Shown piece after piece: positions 11,015 through 22,405 of a stretch of DNA of 64,000 nt (position 1 is its first letter; every line of letters starts with the position of its first letter). The stretch comes from Lutjanus erythropterus (Eukaryota; Chordata; Actinopteri; Lutjaniformes; Lutjanidae): assembly GCA_020091685.1 (NCBI GenBank), contig CM034610.1, positions 27,192,094 through 27,256,093 of the forward strand, in the 5' to 3' direction. A program made the position numbers and the translations under genes. The notes under the pieces were generated by a model, which was not told the origin of the DNA, ran no database searches, and saw only the letters and a list, made by a program, of their open reading frames with translations.

Positions 11015-12231
11015 TTTAATTTAGTTTTATATACAAGGAGCTCATCAGGGCCACAGAATGCACACAATATCGTAAATTGATAATAACAAGTTATGATGAG
11101 TTCTATGCTGTAGGTTTATCAGCTGTTTATAACAGTCAGTTGTCTGTTGATGTAAAGTTTAGCTGGTTATCCTGAAAACAAAAGCCCAATGCTCTAAATA
11201 TACACACTCTGGATTTGGAGTTCAGTGCCTGCCTCTCACTGCCAAACTCCATTCACATTTTGCCCAATTTAACCGTTATAAACATCTTCTCCTTCTACAA
11301 GATTATTAATGATTTCATACAACTCAGAAGGAGACACTTACTCATTCAGCAAACATTCGGCATTAATTTGAACTCCAACTAGCATGAAACTGGAATATAA
11401 AAAAACAGGTAGATAAATTTCACAGGGCGACATTGCGGCTGGAGAATTGTTGTCAAAGAAATGTATTTCAACTTAACGTGTTTCTTTGATCTCTGATGAC
11501 ATATTACTCTTTTAAATTTCTGGTATTTTCAGAACTCTCCAGAACTCATAAAAATGAGTTCTGCAGCTTGAGGGTTGATGTTGAAGTTGACTTGAAATGA
11601 TGAGTTGAATGAATTTACCGTGGCAAGTTCAGTCATCTCATTAAATTAAGTTTCTAAAGAAACACAATTAGCATATTAGCTGTTAATATCTTGAGGTTAT
11701 TGAACATGTTTTGTAGAGTACAGCTAAATTAATAGCATTTTTATTTGACCAGAAAAGTTTATTTGTCTTGAATCATGACAAAATTACCTCAACTCATCTT
11801 TTCAAATTCAATTCTAAAATTTTAAGACAGCCTGAACAATAACTTTTTAGCTTAAAACAAATTGCAGAAAATTGCAAATCGACTCGGTGCTGTCTTGATG
11901 CCTCCCTTCCACCCTGCTCATTGTAGAGTTCTTAAACTAACCATGGAAGAAATGCATTTACATGTGACACTGTCCCACAGTTAGGACTGGGTATCGCTTT
12001 TCTTTCTCTCTCTTTTTCTATTACTTTATTACAGGTTTTGACATTACATCACTTTTTTTTATTTATCCAACCATTTACAAAGTTTTAGTACTGACAGGAC
12101 AAAAGAAAGAAAGACAGGAGAAAAGAAAAGAAAGGAAAGGTTTTTTTTTCTTTAAAGGGGAGGCGTCCTGCTGCACTCTGCTAATCTTTTCTTTTTCTTC
12201 TTTTCCCCCGTCTTTTATTGTCTCTCCGCAG

Positions 12232-12388
12232 TGAGAAGAGGAAGCTGCAGGTCAACATCGCCAGTCCCATCCAGTGCAGCATGAATGGGAGGAAGTGCAC
12301 GGTCATCGTGGAGCCCAAGATCAACCAATCACAGCCAGACTTCACCAAGAGCCGATCTGGTTACATCCTGGCTGTTCCTGGCAACTAA
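12232..12388 (+). CDS. myo1d: Unconventional myosin-Id, last coding exon (partial gene)
   Basis: The exon follows a pyrimidine-rich acceptor. After one split base it encodes 51 residues, beginning EKRKLQVNIASP and ending DFTKSRSGYILAVPGN before TAA at 12386-12388. This matches the end of the class I myosin tail (TH1, myosin tail 1) of myosin-Id, whose family members end in a very similar SGF/YILxVPGN motif. Myosin-Id is a monomeric actin motor whose basic TH1 tail binds acidic phospholipids; it acts at membranes and in vertebrate and fly left-right asymmetry. Only this exon is in the window: motor, IQ motifs and most of the tail lie upstream. The neighbouring cdk5r1, also next to MYO1D in mammals, supports the call. 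The frame is open to the natural stop and nothing looks broken. Confidence 0.85.
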
Positions 12389-13512
12389 ACTGGGCCAAAC
12401 GAGAAAAAAAACAAAAAAAAAACAATGACAGCTGATATCAAACCAGGACGAGATGATGATTCACTTCTGATTCACTTCTCATGTTTTTTTCAGAGCTGCT
12501 GATAATGTGACTTATATAGCAGCTCTGTAGGAGGATTGGGGTAATTGGATCCTCACAATGCAAAGCCATGCCAAATTTGACCTGTTTTGTAGATTTTTCT
12601 GCAACACTACTATAAAGAGGAAGAGTACAATACGCCTACATGCAACATGCTATTAGCTTAAGAGGTTTTTTTAAAAATGCACTACAGGATAATCCACCAA
12701 AGTGATGTTATTTCCTTTTTTTTTTTCCAAATTTCAAATGATTTGCTTTGTGCAATATTTAGTTTATCGTAGATGGAATATGGTGGTCGGCAAGGTGAGA
12801 GGAGATTACGCGAGAACTGTTCTCTGAACCACTGATGTTGCATAATTGGAAAAAAAATCCAAAGGCTTTGCAGGAATTTATAATCCCCGCAGCTCTGTGT
12901 GCAGGAGCCAGATCAAAAGTGAAACCCTGAAAAATGAAGTAAGATGATGTTTTTATGTGTGACTCTGATTTTTCAGATACTCATCCTTGATTATCTGCTC
13001 CGAAATGGACAGAAAACACTTTTTGTGATTTATATTCTAAGGAATAATACCTTTAATTGAAGACTTACCTACCGACATGGTAAATGAAAGGAAATGCAGT
13101 GTCCACTTTTAGTTCATTTAATGTTTACAATCACATGTGGGAACAGCAAGTGCAGAAAATGTGATTCAAAGGTTCGGTCATTGTTAGTTTGTTAGTCACA
13201 GGATGTGTTGAGCATATCCTGAACATCACAAACCTGCTACATGCAAGGCGTTAAAATCTATTAATTTAAATCCTGCTTCTTATATTCTCTACTGCAATGT
13301 TTGTACTTTTATAATACTCTAATACAGCTTATATATCAAAGGTAGAATATACTTTATTCAGCATAAAATTACAAATATGTATGTGAACACAGCACTTATA
13401 CTGCTTTTATTATAAAAAGAAGGGACGGTATAACTAAAACTGAATAACAGATGGCGAATATATTTTTCCAAGAGGTATGTTGAGTTCATATTCTTTTAAA
13501 TTTTAAGATTCA
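12389..13512 (+). other. myo1d: myo1d 3' UTR (extent uncertain)
   Basis: AT-rich non-coding sequence follows the myo1d stop. I found no canonical AATAAA before the foldback repeat that starts near 13513; the first is at about 13642, inside that repeat. The 3' end of the transcript is therefore unresolved. It may use a variant signal in this stretch or terminate in the repeat or beyond. Confidence 0.45.
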
Positions 13513-14297
13513 AATGGATAGTTTGGAATATTTGTGGGGTTATATGAGTTACTTATCCATAGTCAGTGTCTTACCTACAGTAGAAGCAGCTTATTACTGG
13601 TGTAGGAAGCTAAGCAATGTGCTGCTGCGGACAGGGTCAGCAATAAAATAATCTAGTGACCTAAAGAAAATCAATATCAGTTTAAGTGTACACTAAATTT
13701 GCCACTTTATTTTACCGCCATTAAATATTCTAAGTATTGATTTCTCCGAATAAACCAGACTCCACTGGCAAAATCAGCAGTTTTGCCTTGAAGAACACAG
13801 GACATGCTGGTCTAACACTGTCTCCATCAGTTAGTTTGTTTGCATTATTGTGTGACTTTGGCATTTTAAAAGGTTAATTCAGAATCACAGAAGTCACACA
13901 ATAACACACACAAACTAGCAGATCCAGGCAGTGGTAGACCAGCAGCTGTCATGTTGTGGAAAAGTAAAATTACTGTTTTTCCTAAAGGAGTCTGGTTGAT
14001 GGAGAGTGAAAGCGATATAAAGCTTATGTAACAGCAGTTTCCTATCAGAAAAGGCTGTCTGACAGCAAGGCAAAGCAGTGAAAATATTCTAAATATAGCG
14101 TACACTTCTTTTCTTCTATTTTGTCTAAAATACATTTTGCTGCTGACCCTGTCCGCAGCAGTATGTTGCTTAACAACCGTGGTGGTACTCTTGTTTGTGC
14201 TTCTCCAAACCAGGGTCGTGCCGACTGCCATCTGCTGTAGGTAGTACACTGAGTGCCTCGTACAACCCCTGTTCAAATACTCAGAACTATCCCTTTA
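13513..14297. mobile_element. Long foldback (inverted-repeat) element
   Basis: The left arm runs from GGATAGTTTGGAATATTTG through a GCTGCTGCGGACAGGGTCAG block at about 13621-13640. The right arm holds the reverse complement, CTGACCCTGTCCGCAGCAG at about 14145-14163, and ends AACTATCCCTTTAA. Matching blocks in opposite order (GTAGTACACTGA against AGTGTCTTACCTACAG) extend the arms to roughly 200 bp. This fits a known kind of abundant fish foldback/MITE repeat. There is no coding capacity and no clear target-site duplication. Confidence 0.7.
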
Positions 14298-16539
14298 ATG
14301 CTCTTTCTTAGCAGCAGAGGCCAGTACTGTATAATCCCATGTGAACTCCAGCCCCTGAACATAGTCTCATTTGCTGTCTTTGTGTTGAGTGAATAGCTCA
14401 ACGACTTCCATTTGACAAATATCCCCTTCATCACAGAAAAAAGAGAGTGTGCGAGTGTGTCTGTGGGAGTGTGCTTGTGTGCGTGTGTGTGTGTGTACAG
14501 TATGTGTGTCCTCTCCTTGGCTCTGAGACTGAGAGTCTGGCTAGTGGCCACAGTGAGGAGTGGAGACAGAGGGGTGTGAAGTCTGCTGGCCTAGTTTACC
14601 TCCCCGTCTCACGATGGGGATGACTTTTTGTGTGACTATTTATTAAGAGACCTGATTTTTCATCTGCTGTTAAACGCCCTTCACACACAAATCAAATCAT
14701 CTGTACTTGAACACTTCGGTTTGTACTGTTCTCACAAGCTGCCAGCTATGTTGAAAATGTTCATTCTGTTTTTATTCTTTGGTAACTGTTAGCACGTTAC
14801 AATATGTTCTGTTTCCAGCCATTGCGAGAGAAAAAAAATTGTGGCAGCACAGAAGCTCATGAGGACGGAGATGTCTGGCTTTACACTGAGTGTTTAATAT
14901 TAATATCCATCCACAGATTGAGTGCATAAGGCGTAAATATCTGTTCTTTTGGCACGGAAAGATGTGTTTGCTTCTATAACCAACCAAATTGTATACAGTT
15001 GAGAAAACAATCCCACCATAAGGTCATGTGTTGGCAGTAACCCCTCGCTAGCATGTTAGCACACAGATCTAATAAACTTGGGTATGACTGTAGGATGATC
15101 AAACCTACTGAATGGTAGGTTATGTCGCAAATCGTATACAAGAAAAATTAACCAGCATGCATCGTCCATTTGTTTTGCCATAGCGGCAAACAATGAATCT
15201 AAGCAATAGTGTTTTTTTATTTGGTAGAGCAGAAGACTGTGGACTCAGACGTGGCTGCAGAAAAGAGGCCAACTCGGGATGCAAAATTTCCAAAGACTGC
15301 AAAGAGAGCTTGAGGTAATGAGAAGTTATGGCCTTATGCTAAGTATGCTAAAATAGCTTACATAATTAACATGTTGGTTAGTTGGTAGACATAGGTCGTC
15401 GTCAGACTTTTGGCTCAGGCTATCTTAGGTCGCAAGACCATGACAACAGCTGTCTTTTAGCTTTTAGTACAACAAAGGACCACTATTTTGGAGCCACAAT
15501 CAAATATATCGTCACATTTGTTTCAGGTTGGTCATCTCTCATCTCAGACAGCCCAAAGTAGAATAAAAGAGGGTAGAAAAAAATTGACCCGCAAGCTTGC
15601 TAACTGTATTTGAGATAAAAGATAGATTTGTACTATGGACTTCTGTTTCATAACCATCATTGATATAATGATGTAAATAAAATTGAATATAAAGTTAAAA
15701 AGCTACAAAAACTTCCTCAATTTAGGAGTCTGGCCCTCTCTTCCCTCCAAGGTCACACTTTCAAGATTAATTGCAACTGGTAAATGGTGTAAAGTGTAAA
15801 AGAACGAATAATTATAATAATATGGTGGATTTTATAGCCTGCACATCAGTGGGCGATGTAGATAAAAGGCAAGACATCTTAGAAAACAAGAGCACAAACC
15901 AAACAAGCAAAATAAGGAAAAAGTAAACGAATAAACATATTACGTTCGCGATACTCAAAAAAATCACAAAGATTTACGTCACCCTCGCAAGCAAATCTTC
16001 TGATAGCAGCAAGTTCAATTTTCTCTTCCATCCAGGCTGAGACGTTGATTCTTAAAGTACTCAGAAAATATGAGAACGTAAACATTTCCAGAAAAGCTCC
16101 TAAATGGACCTTGTGGTGAGATTGTTGCTGATGTTTTCTCAGCTTGTTAAGAATTAATTTTGACCTACTTTGAAGCCAACATGGACAAGTGATGAACAAA
16201 AAAGCTGGGCAAACAGGTGGACATTTTTGTTAATTTAATGGTAAAAATGTTAGTATCCTGCATCTTGCAGGAACTGGGCCGCTCAAATTTGTTCAGTATT
16301 AAGGTTGTCATGGTGACGTGACCGTAAATGTCACAAATTCCTCAGATGAAAAACCAGAAATTGAATCATCTCTCATCTGCCCACAGAGACTTGGCTGTGT
16401 TGTCTCTGTGTAAAGACTAAGTAAAGAACACTGACTGTGGGCTGAGGAGCGACAGCCCAAGGTTATGAATCGGAGCTCCCTCGGTGTCTGGCCTAGTTGA
16501 GGAGGCAGAGCCACTTCTCTCCACTTTATACTTCAATGA
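14298..16539. other. Non-coding interval downstream of myo1d
   Basis: AT-rich sequence with no supportable gene on either strand. It holds a GT-rich microsatellite at about 14458-14500 and AATAAA motifs at about 15070 and 15673. These could serve a long myo1d 3' UTR, but nothing here proves transcription. Confidence 0.5.
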
Positions 16540-16700
16540 GAAGGAAAACTTAGCTAGCCACAGCAGCGCGGTCCTCTAATTGTGCCTGTCTGAGCACAAG
16601 TCGTTTATCTTAATTAGTTTGCCGGTGCCCCCTGTCCTTTGAAGGAGCAAATCTCCATTCTACCTCGCAGCTTTGACCTTGTCCTGTTGCTCGATGAGAC
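16540..16700. promoter_or_regulatory. Candidate conserved non-coding element
   Basis: A balanced-composition stretch with homeodomain-type cores (CTAATTG, TTAATTAG) next to CTTTGAAGGAG and CTTTGACCTTG blocks (TCF/LEF-like and nuclear-receptor-like). It stands out from the AT-rich, repeat-laden surroundings. This is a compositional judgement only; alignment to other fish is needed. Confidence 0.25.
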
Positions 16701-16818
16701 ACTTTGATGCAGAAAAAGAAAAAGAGTTGTTTGGGGAAACTGGTGCATTCATAGTGTGGATTAAGGAAGTGACATGGGTTGCTTTAATAGACGGTTTTCA
16801 AAGGAGCTCAGGCGCAGG

Positions 16819-16861
16819 ATGAGTGTGTGTGTGTGTGTGTGTGAGTGTGTGTGTGTGTGGA
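16819..16861. repeat. (GT)n microsatellite
   Basis: GT dinucleotide run interrupted by one GAGT. Confidence 0.9.
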
Positions 16862-19850
16862 CTGTAACACTGCAGCTCCCCGTATCCTTCAGCCTGGTAA
16901 TCTCCCACAGGGCCTCTCCTCCTCTCTGCTCTGCTATTCACCGCTCATCATTAGGATGGACTCCGTGTCACTTCTCACTTCAGCGCTTCTCTCTCTGCTT
17001 TCTTAAGGCAAAAGGGGGTTGGTGAACAAAGCCTCACTTCGCTTCTTCTTCTTCTTCTACTCCCTCTGCTTTCTTTTCCTCTCTCCAGCCATCCCTCCCT
17101 CCTTTTCCTGCACTCCTTCCTCTGTCAAATCACTTCGCTCCTCGCCCAGTTGGGCCGACTCTACCATCCTGCAGGGCAGTGAAGGTTTTCCTATCTTTCT
17201 GTTGTTGTTTTTTTTTTCTCTCAGCCGTCCTGTGCCCAGGAGGCGTGGAAATAAAAAGGGAAACTACACCAGCAACATGAACATTGTATCAAACAAAAGA
17301 ATCATCATGCAGCAACAAAAACTACATTAACCTGACATGTAAATACTGTGGAAACAAGGCCTTTTAAAGGACAGTGGCAGTCTACATCTTTAATATTGTC
17401 AACAAATTCCACAAAAATACCAAGAAAAACATGTCAGCCTGTCCCTGAAAATTTTCTGACTTCCCAGATCTGTAGCATGCAACATCGAGCCAACTGGTTC
17501 CTACTGAAGATGAAAATCTCAACACGTTCTCGTCAAATATGGCAGCTTGGTCAACAACACAATATTATCATGAAACTTTAGTCACATATTACTGTGATTT
17601 TAAACATCTTGCAATGAGCTGAGTACCTGGATAACATATGGAATTATATTTGGATTTATTATGTTTTTGCAACTTCACCAACAATAAATTAGCAAAAATG
17701 AGTATGTTAGTTACTTAAGTTTACAAGCATCCAAAACGTGCATAATGTGACTGTATGTTACATAAAAAGAAGTCAACGTTGACTTTCGTTTCACACAGGA
17801 CATGAACCACTGTCCCCTCAGTGAAAGTCCTGTGTTTGTTTCACCCATCCATCCACCCAACCACCTCCTTCATAGCATTTTTTTCCCCTAGGATGACGAA
17901 GTCACAACCCACTCTACTCTTGACTCTGATTGGCTAGCACTCACTGCCTTCATTTGTTTGGTTCATTTGGTTTGGGTAGATTTAGGCATGAGGAGTGTGA
18001 TTAGGTAAGGTTAGGGAAAGAATATCAGTGTAAGCCAATCACAGGCAGAATAGGGCAGGACATGACTTCTCCATCCTGGGGGAAAAAAAATTGCCTCCAC
18101 CATGTGTAGACTTTCTCACTCAAAAACACGTCAAAACATAATGTTAGAATGGCGCCTTCAGAGATGATGCTAGATAGATACCAACAGCATCATAGTTTGA
18201 AGCATAGTGGAACTGACCAAGCCGCCATATTTGATGCATTAGAAGTGTGAATGGGCTGTAAATCTATAAAAAAAAAAAACAACTCACGGCTATTTTTTCA
18301 TTGTTAAAGTCGAAGTTGTTTTCTAAAACAGATGGGCACTGTAGTTGTTCGCAAATATTACTCAAACTGGGAGAAATACTACATTTGTGAGGGACTATTT
18401 TCAGCTGCGGATTAGTAAACATTTGGTGCAATAGTGAGTATTTCCAGCAGCAGGATGGTTTATGTGGGATTGAGTCAAAATACCTACGGTGTGTGTGTAC
18501 ACTGGTGTGTTTTGGACAATAATGGGGCTCTATTGCACAGAGGAAGAAGAAATATCAGGCTTTGGAAACACAATTCTTGTTAGATAAGTTCACTGTGTAT
18601 TTTGGTCTTTTAATGGGATTTGTTGACAATAACAGAAATATTAAAAATCACAAGATTTATCCCTCAATGATTTGTTTGTTGTGTGCAAACCCAATCAACC
18701 AAGATTACTTTTCCATTATGTTGATTATCAGCTTTGCCGCAAGTGTAAAAATCACAGGCTTTTCCTAATTACCCCCCTTTGTAAATGGGCATAAAAGAAT
18801 GTCAGACATGAATGTTAACACTAGGAGACTCGTGCCATTGTGTTCTTCCCTTTACTCCTCTCTACATTTAGTTTTCAGTGTTTTTGTTCCAGACACAGGA
18901 CTCTGTCTCCGTGTTAGCCAAAGGGTAACAAATCTTTTCCATAATTTATTCCATATTCTGTGGCTTTGAGCAAAATCTCTATGTAGTCACCATTCATCCA
19001 GTATGTGCCTAATTTTATATTAAGTTTATATTTTGCATATTTGTGATTACATACCATAAATATACTGTAATATCTAGATCAAGTTTAAAGGGAACTTCAC
19101 CATTGTAATAGTATTTTTGTGCAAATATATTCTGTATAAATGCAGATTATGCATTCCATGTTGTTCCATAATGAAAAATATTTCATTAATCACTTTATTA
19201 ATAAATTTATTTGCTTCAACAGCTGTATTCTCTAAGCTTGTTTACTACTGTTGCATGTGTGTGTGTGCATCAAATAGATCAGAAGTCATTAGTGCGGATA
19301 TAAAGCGGTGACTGATGTTACGTTGACTCAAACGTTTCCCGAGGCCAGCCATCTGTAACGTGCGATGTGGTAATAGCCGGGTAGGGCTCAACGTTAATCC
19401 ACCCACTAACAGCTGTTTTCACCGGGTGACGTCGAGACGGCTAAAACCCCTGCAGTCGGCATGACGACGCTCGCTTCCCACTGCTACTGTCAGCCATCAG
19501 CAGCCACCTCAGCAGGGGTTTATAATCCACTCGCTGATGGATGACTATCTGCTGAAGACTGGGATGACTCTTTTTTTTTTTTTTTCCATCCCCAAGGGCA
19601 GTGACTAAGTAAGACCGAGCTGACTGACCTGGTGGTTAAATAAATGGGAATTAATGGACAGAGAGTGATGTTTGATGAGTGAACTGACCCAAACTGATCT
19701 GTCTGTGTGTGGGGGGGCTCTCAGTATGTTTGAAGGCGCAGCACTGATTCCCAACCAGCAGCCCAGGAGATGTCTGAAGGTTTTTATCCGCACATATTTG
19801 TGTTTTAGGATGACGAGGAGACACGTTCAGCTCCAAGCTACATTGCTGAA
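16862..19850. other. Non-coding intergenic interval
   Basis: It contains CT-rich tracts (17040-17220), poly-A/T runs and unremarkable AT-rich DNA. No exon with splice signals, RNA gene or intact transposon was recognised. Confidence 0.5.
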
Positions 19851-20320
19851 TTTCTGCTCCCCTATGATCCTGGTGCAGACGTGGATCCTCAGGCGGGGCT
19901 CTGCTGGCTGATCCTGAGTCGCAGCTCAAGACTTTTATAGTCAAAGCCCCTCAGCTCTGGAACTCTTTGCCCGAGGATCTGAGGCCTGCTGAATTAGTGA
20001 CAGCTTTTAAATCACTTCTCAAAAACATTTGATACATTTTGAGAGCAAACCCCCAAGTTAAGCTCTGGTTGCAGTCTGCAGGCTATCGATGAGCTTGCAG
20101 ACTGCAACCATCTCGCCTCACCCTCCCCTTCCAAGTGTGTAGGAGAACCTATGGTGGCTTTGAACCCTTGTACACTCAGGAACATGGGACCCTTTGTGGA
20201 AAAGGAGCCTCTCGCTCTATAGACTTGAACAGCTCATTGGAAGGAAACAAAAATGATGTAAAGCACTTTTTAACTTAATCTTTTGAAAGGTGCTGCATAA
20301 ATAAAGTTTTTTATTAACAC
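19850..20320 (+). mobile_element. Truncated LINE relic (L2/Rex-like) with an inserted repeat fragment
   Basis: One plus-strand frame ending at a TGA at 20030-20032 reads KTFIVKAPQLWNSLPEDLRP and continues VTAFKSLLKN. The 'PxLWNSLPxxLR...FKSxLK' pattern is characteristic of the C-terminal end of LINE reverse-transcriptase proteins in fish. The 3' end (about 20255-20312) reads GTAAAGCACTTTTTAAC then AAGGTGCTGCATAAATAAAG, a typical tail of such LINEs. Between them sits a palindromic insert of another dispersed repeat (20067 onward). Everything upstream of the last 50 or so codons is missing, so the copy is dead. Confidence 0.6.
20067..20109. repeat. 17-bp-arm inverted repeat
   Basis: GGTTGCAGTCTGCAGGC at 20067-20083 is matched in reverse complement by GCTTGCAGACTGCAACC at 20093-20109 with one mismatch and a 9-bp loop. 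The right arm continues into a CACCCTCCCCTTCCAAGTGT block belonging to a dispersed fish repeat, part of which recurs at about 44405-44460. Confidence 0.8.
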
Positions 20321-21130
20321 AGATTGATGTGAGGCTCATATTTAATACATTTATTGTCACAATGAACACCACCAACCTCGCTCTGTATTGAGAATGTATC
20401 AGCACTAGTTACCAAGCAGGCAAAGAAGTCAAAAAATATTTTTGTGTTTTCAAATAGCAGAAAAAAATGTTTGCACCTGCAGTTCCTGTCACACTAATTG
20501 TTAGCAGTACAAATGCAAACCAAATCTACTGACAAAAAATTGTCACTTATCCTTTTTTTCCTCCAGTGTGTAAGATTCATAAGGATTTATTAGCAGAATA
20601 TGGCCAAAATGGAATATTGTATTCTAAAGTGTGATTTAATAAGTGTGTAATCACCTGAAAATAAGAATTGTTGTGCTTTTGTTACCTTAGAATGAGCCGT
20701 TTATATCTACAGAGACCGCAGGTCCTTTTCCACGGAAAGAGAAACATGTTATTGGTTTTGATCCAAGGCAGCGAAAACCAGATAACCAGAGAATGAATTG
20801 CAAAGCAGGCTTGCACATTTGATCCCCAGGCTTGTGCACACATTGCCAGTGTAGGGATAAATGTGGATGGGGAAGGGTGCCTTTAAGCAATGTCCATTCC
20901 GGGCTGCTGTAGAAACATGGCTGTGCAACATGGTGGCTTCCGTGTACACTATTAAACTATACTTATGAATATTACAATCCATTTTTGCAATGTTTTGCTA
21001 GTAAATCTTATACACTGGACTTTAAGGGCACATCATGTGTTTGCAAAGCGCAGATTTCAACTAAATGAGCGCACATCAGTCCACATCCGGAGGCACAAAA
21101 AGACAAAAGTGGCCATCTTGAACGATCAGT
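20321..21130. other. Non-coding interval between LINE relic and presumed cdk5r1 3' end
   Basis: AT-rich sequence in which I see no exon, RNA gene or repeat family. Confidence 0.4.
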
Positions 21131-21383
21131 GCATTTTATTTTTCCATCACAGTACAAAAATAAATTAAAATAAGCAGAAACTAACTGAAAAAAGTTTCAA
21201 TTACAGCAACAGCTTTTTTGTCTTTTTCAAAAAAAAGAACATTTTTATTGAACAGCATCGACACCCCTCCCTCACCCCACCGAGGGAAAAACCGAGTCCT
21301 GGTTCCAGTGTAGTTGGTGTTTGCTCCATGTCCATAAGAAAACAACAGGTCACACATTCTTCTGTACAAATAAAACGCTGTCA

Positions 21384-21429
21384 TTCACACACGCGCGCGC
21401 ACACTCACACACATTCACGCACACATGCA
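21384..21429. repeat. CA-rich microsatellite
   Basis: CACACGCGCGCGCACACTCA-type imperfect dinucleotide repeat. Confidence 0.8.
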
Positions 21430-22364
21430 GCCACTCCCTTTTGAAGTTCTTAACCACTGTTTCGTTTTTTTTATCTACAAAGTACGCAACAAGATACAGA
21501 AAAGAATTTGACAGAAATCTTTAACTATCACTTGAGTCTTTTTTCATATTTTATAAGCTTTTGAAAGTATTTTCTCAAACAACTACTCAATGATGCAAAG
21601 TGGAAAAAAATGGCACATTTCAAGTGAGTTGGGGCAAGTGGACAGAGAGAAAAAGATTCGGGCTCTCCTGTTTTTTGAGGCCCTTTTACCCCACAAAATG
21701 CCCTGCTTTTATTCTGCCAGAGCAGAGCCCCATCCAAAGCGTGCGTCCCGTTATTGTGCCAGTACAAACACTCCAAAATGAACTTTCTCTCACTGATCTG
21801 ACTCCATACGGGCAGATACAACCCAACAGCACGGGATGAGCTGCTCGTTTTCTCCGAATCACACTAACACAGCAGCAGAGAAGCCCTCCATTCTCTGCGA
21901 ACAGCTACAACAGTCTATTTGGATATTCAGAACACTGCTGAAGAAAGAGAGTGTGTACAGTTTGTCTATATGATGAGATGTGAAAACCAGTAAAAACATT
22001 TCTTATACATTTCTGGATGGAAATACTGTTGCTTCTCCAGTGATTGCATTCAAATTGCTGCAGTAAAGTAGCTTCAACCTATTCTCCTGTTCAACAAAAA
22101 AATACATATCTGAATTGTTTTGCATGCATATGTTTTGGTTGTCATGTCATTGCACACTGCAGAATGTCATTTTAGTCAAGTGGACTCTATGATTGAAAGT
22201 GTGATTAATCCTCTGGAGGTCGCCTCGTCTCCCACAGCCCCTCAACGAATGAGACGTCACCTCATTTCTGATTTACACGGAGGTGATGCTGATGGATCAT
22301 CCTCAAGGTAAGCTGTGCTTTTTTGCAGTGATGCTGAACGAGTGTCATTGAAATAATAAATTGT

Positions 22365-22370
<6 letters not shown>

Positions 22371-22403
<33 letters not shown>
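22371..22403. repeat. (GT)n microsatellite
   Basis: Uninterrupted GT run. Confidence 0.95.

Positions 22404-22405
<2 letters not shown>

Larger units (their letters stand above)
1..12231 (+). other. myo1d: myo1d last intron (3' part)
   Basis: This stretch has no supportable protein-coding exon on either strand; open frames are short and lack flanking splice signals or recognisable domains. It ends in a pyrimidine-rich tract and an AG at 12230-12231, directly before the last myo1d coding exon, so I read it as that gene's last intron, with the donor upstream of the window. It is rich in dispersed and simple repeats, listed separately. The intron assignment is inference: an unrelated non-coding RNA inside it cannot be excluded. 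Confidence 0.6.
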
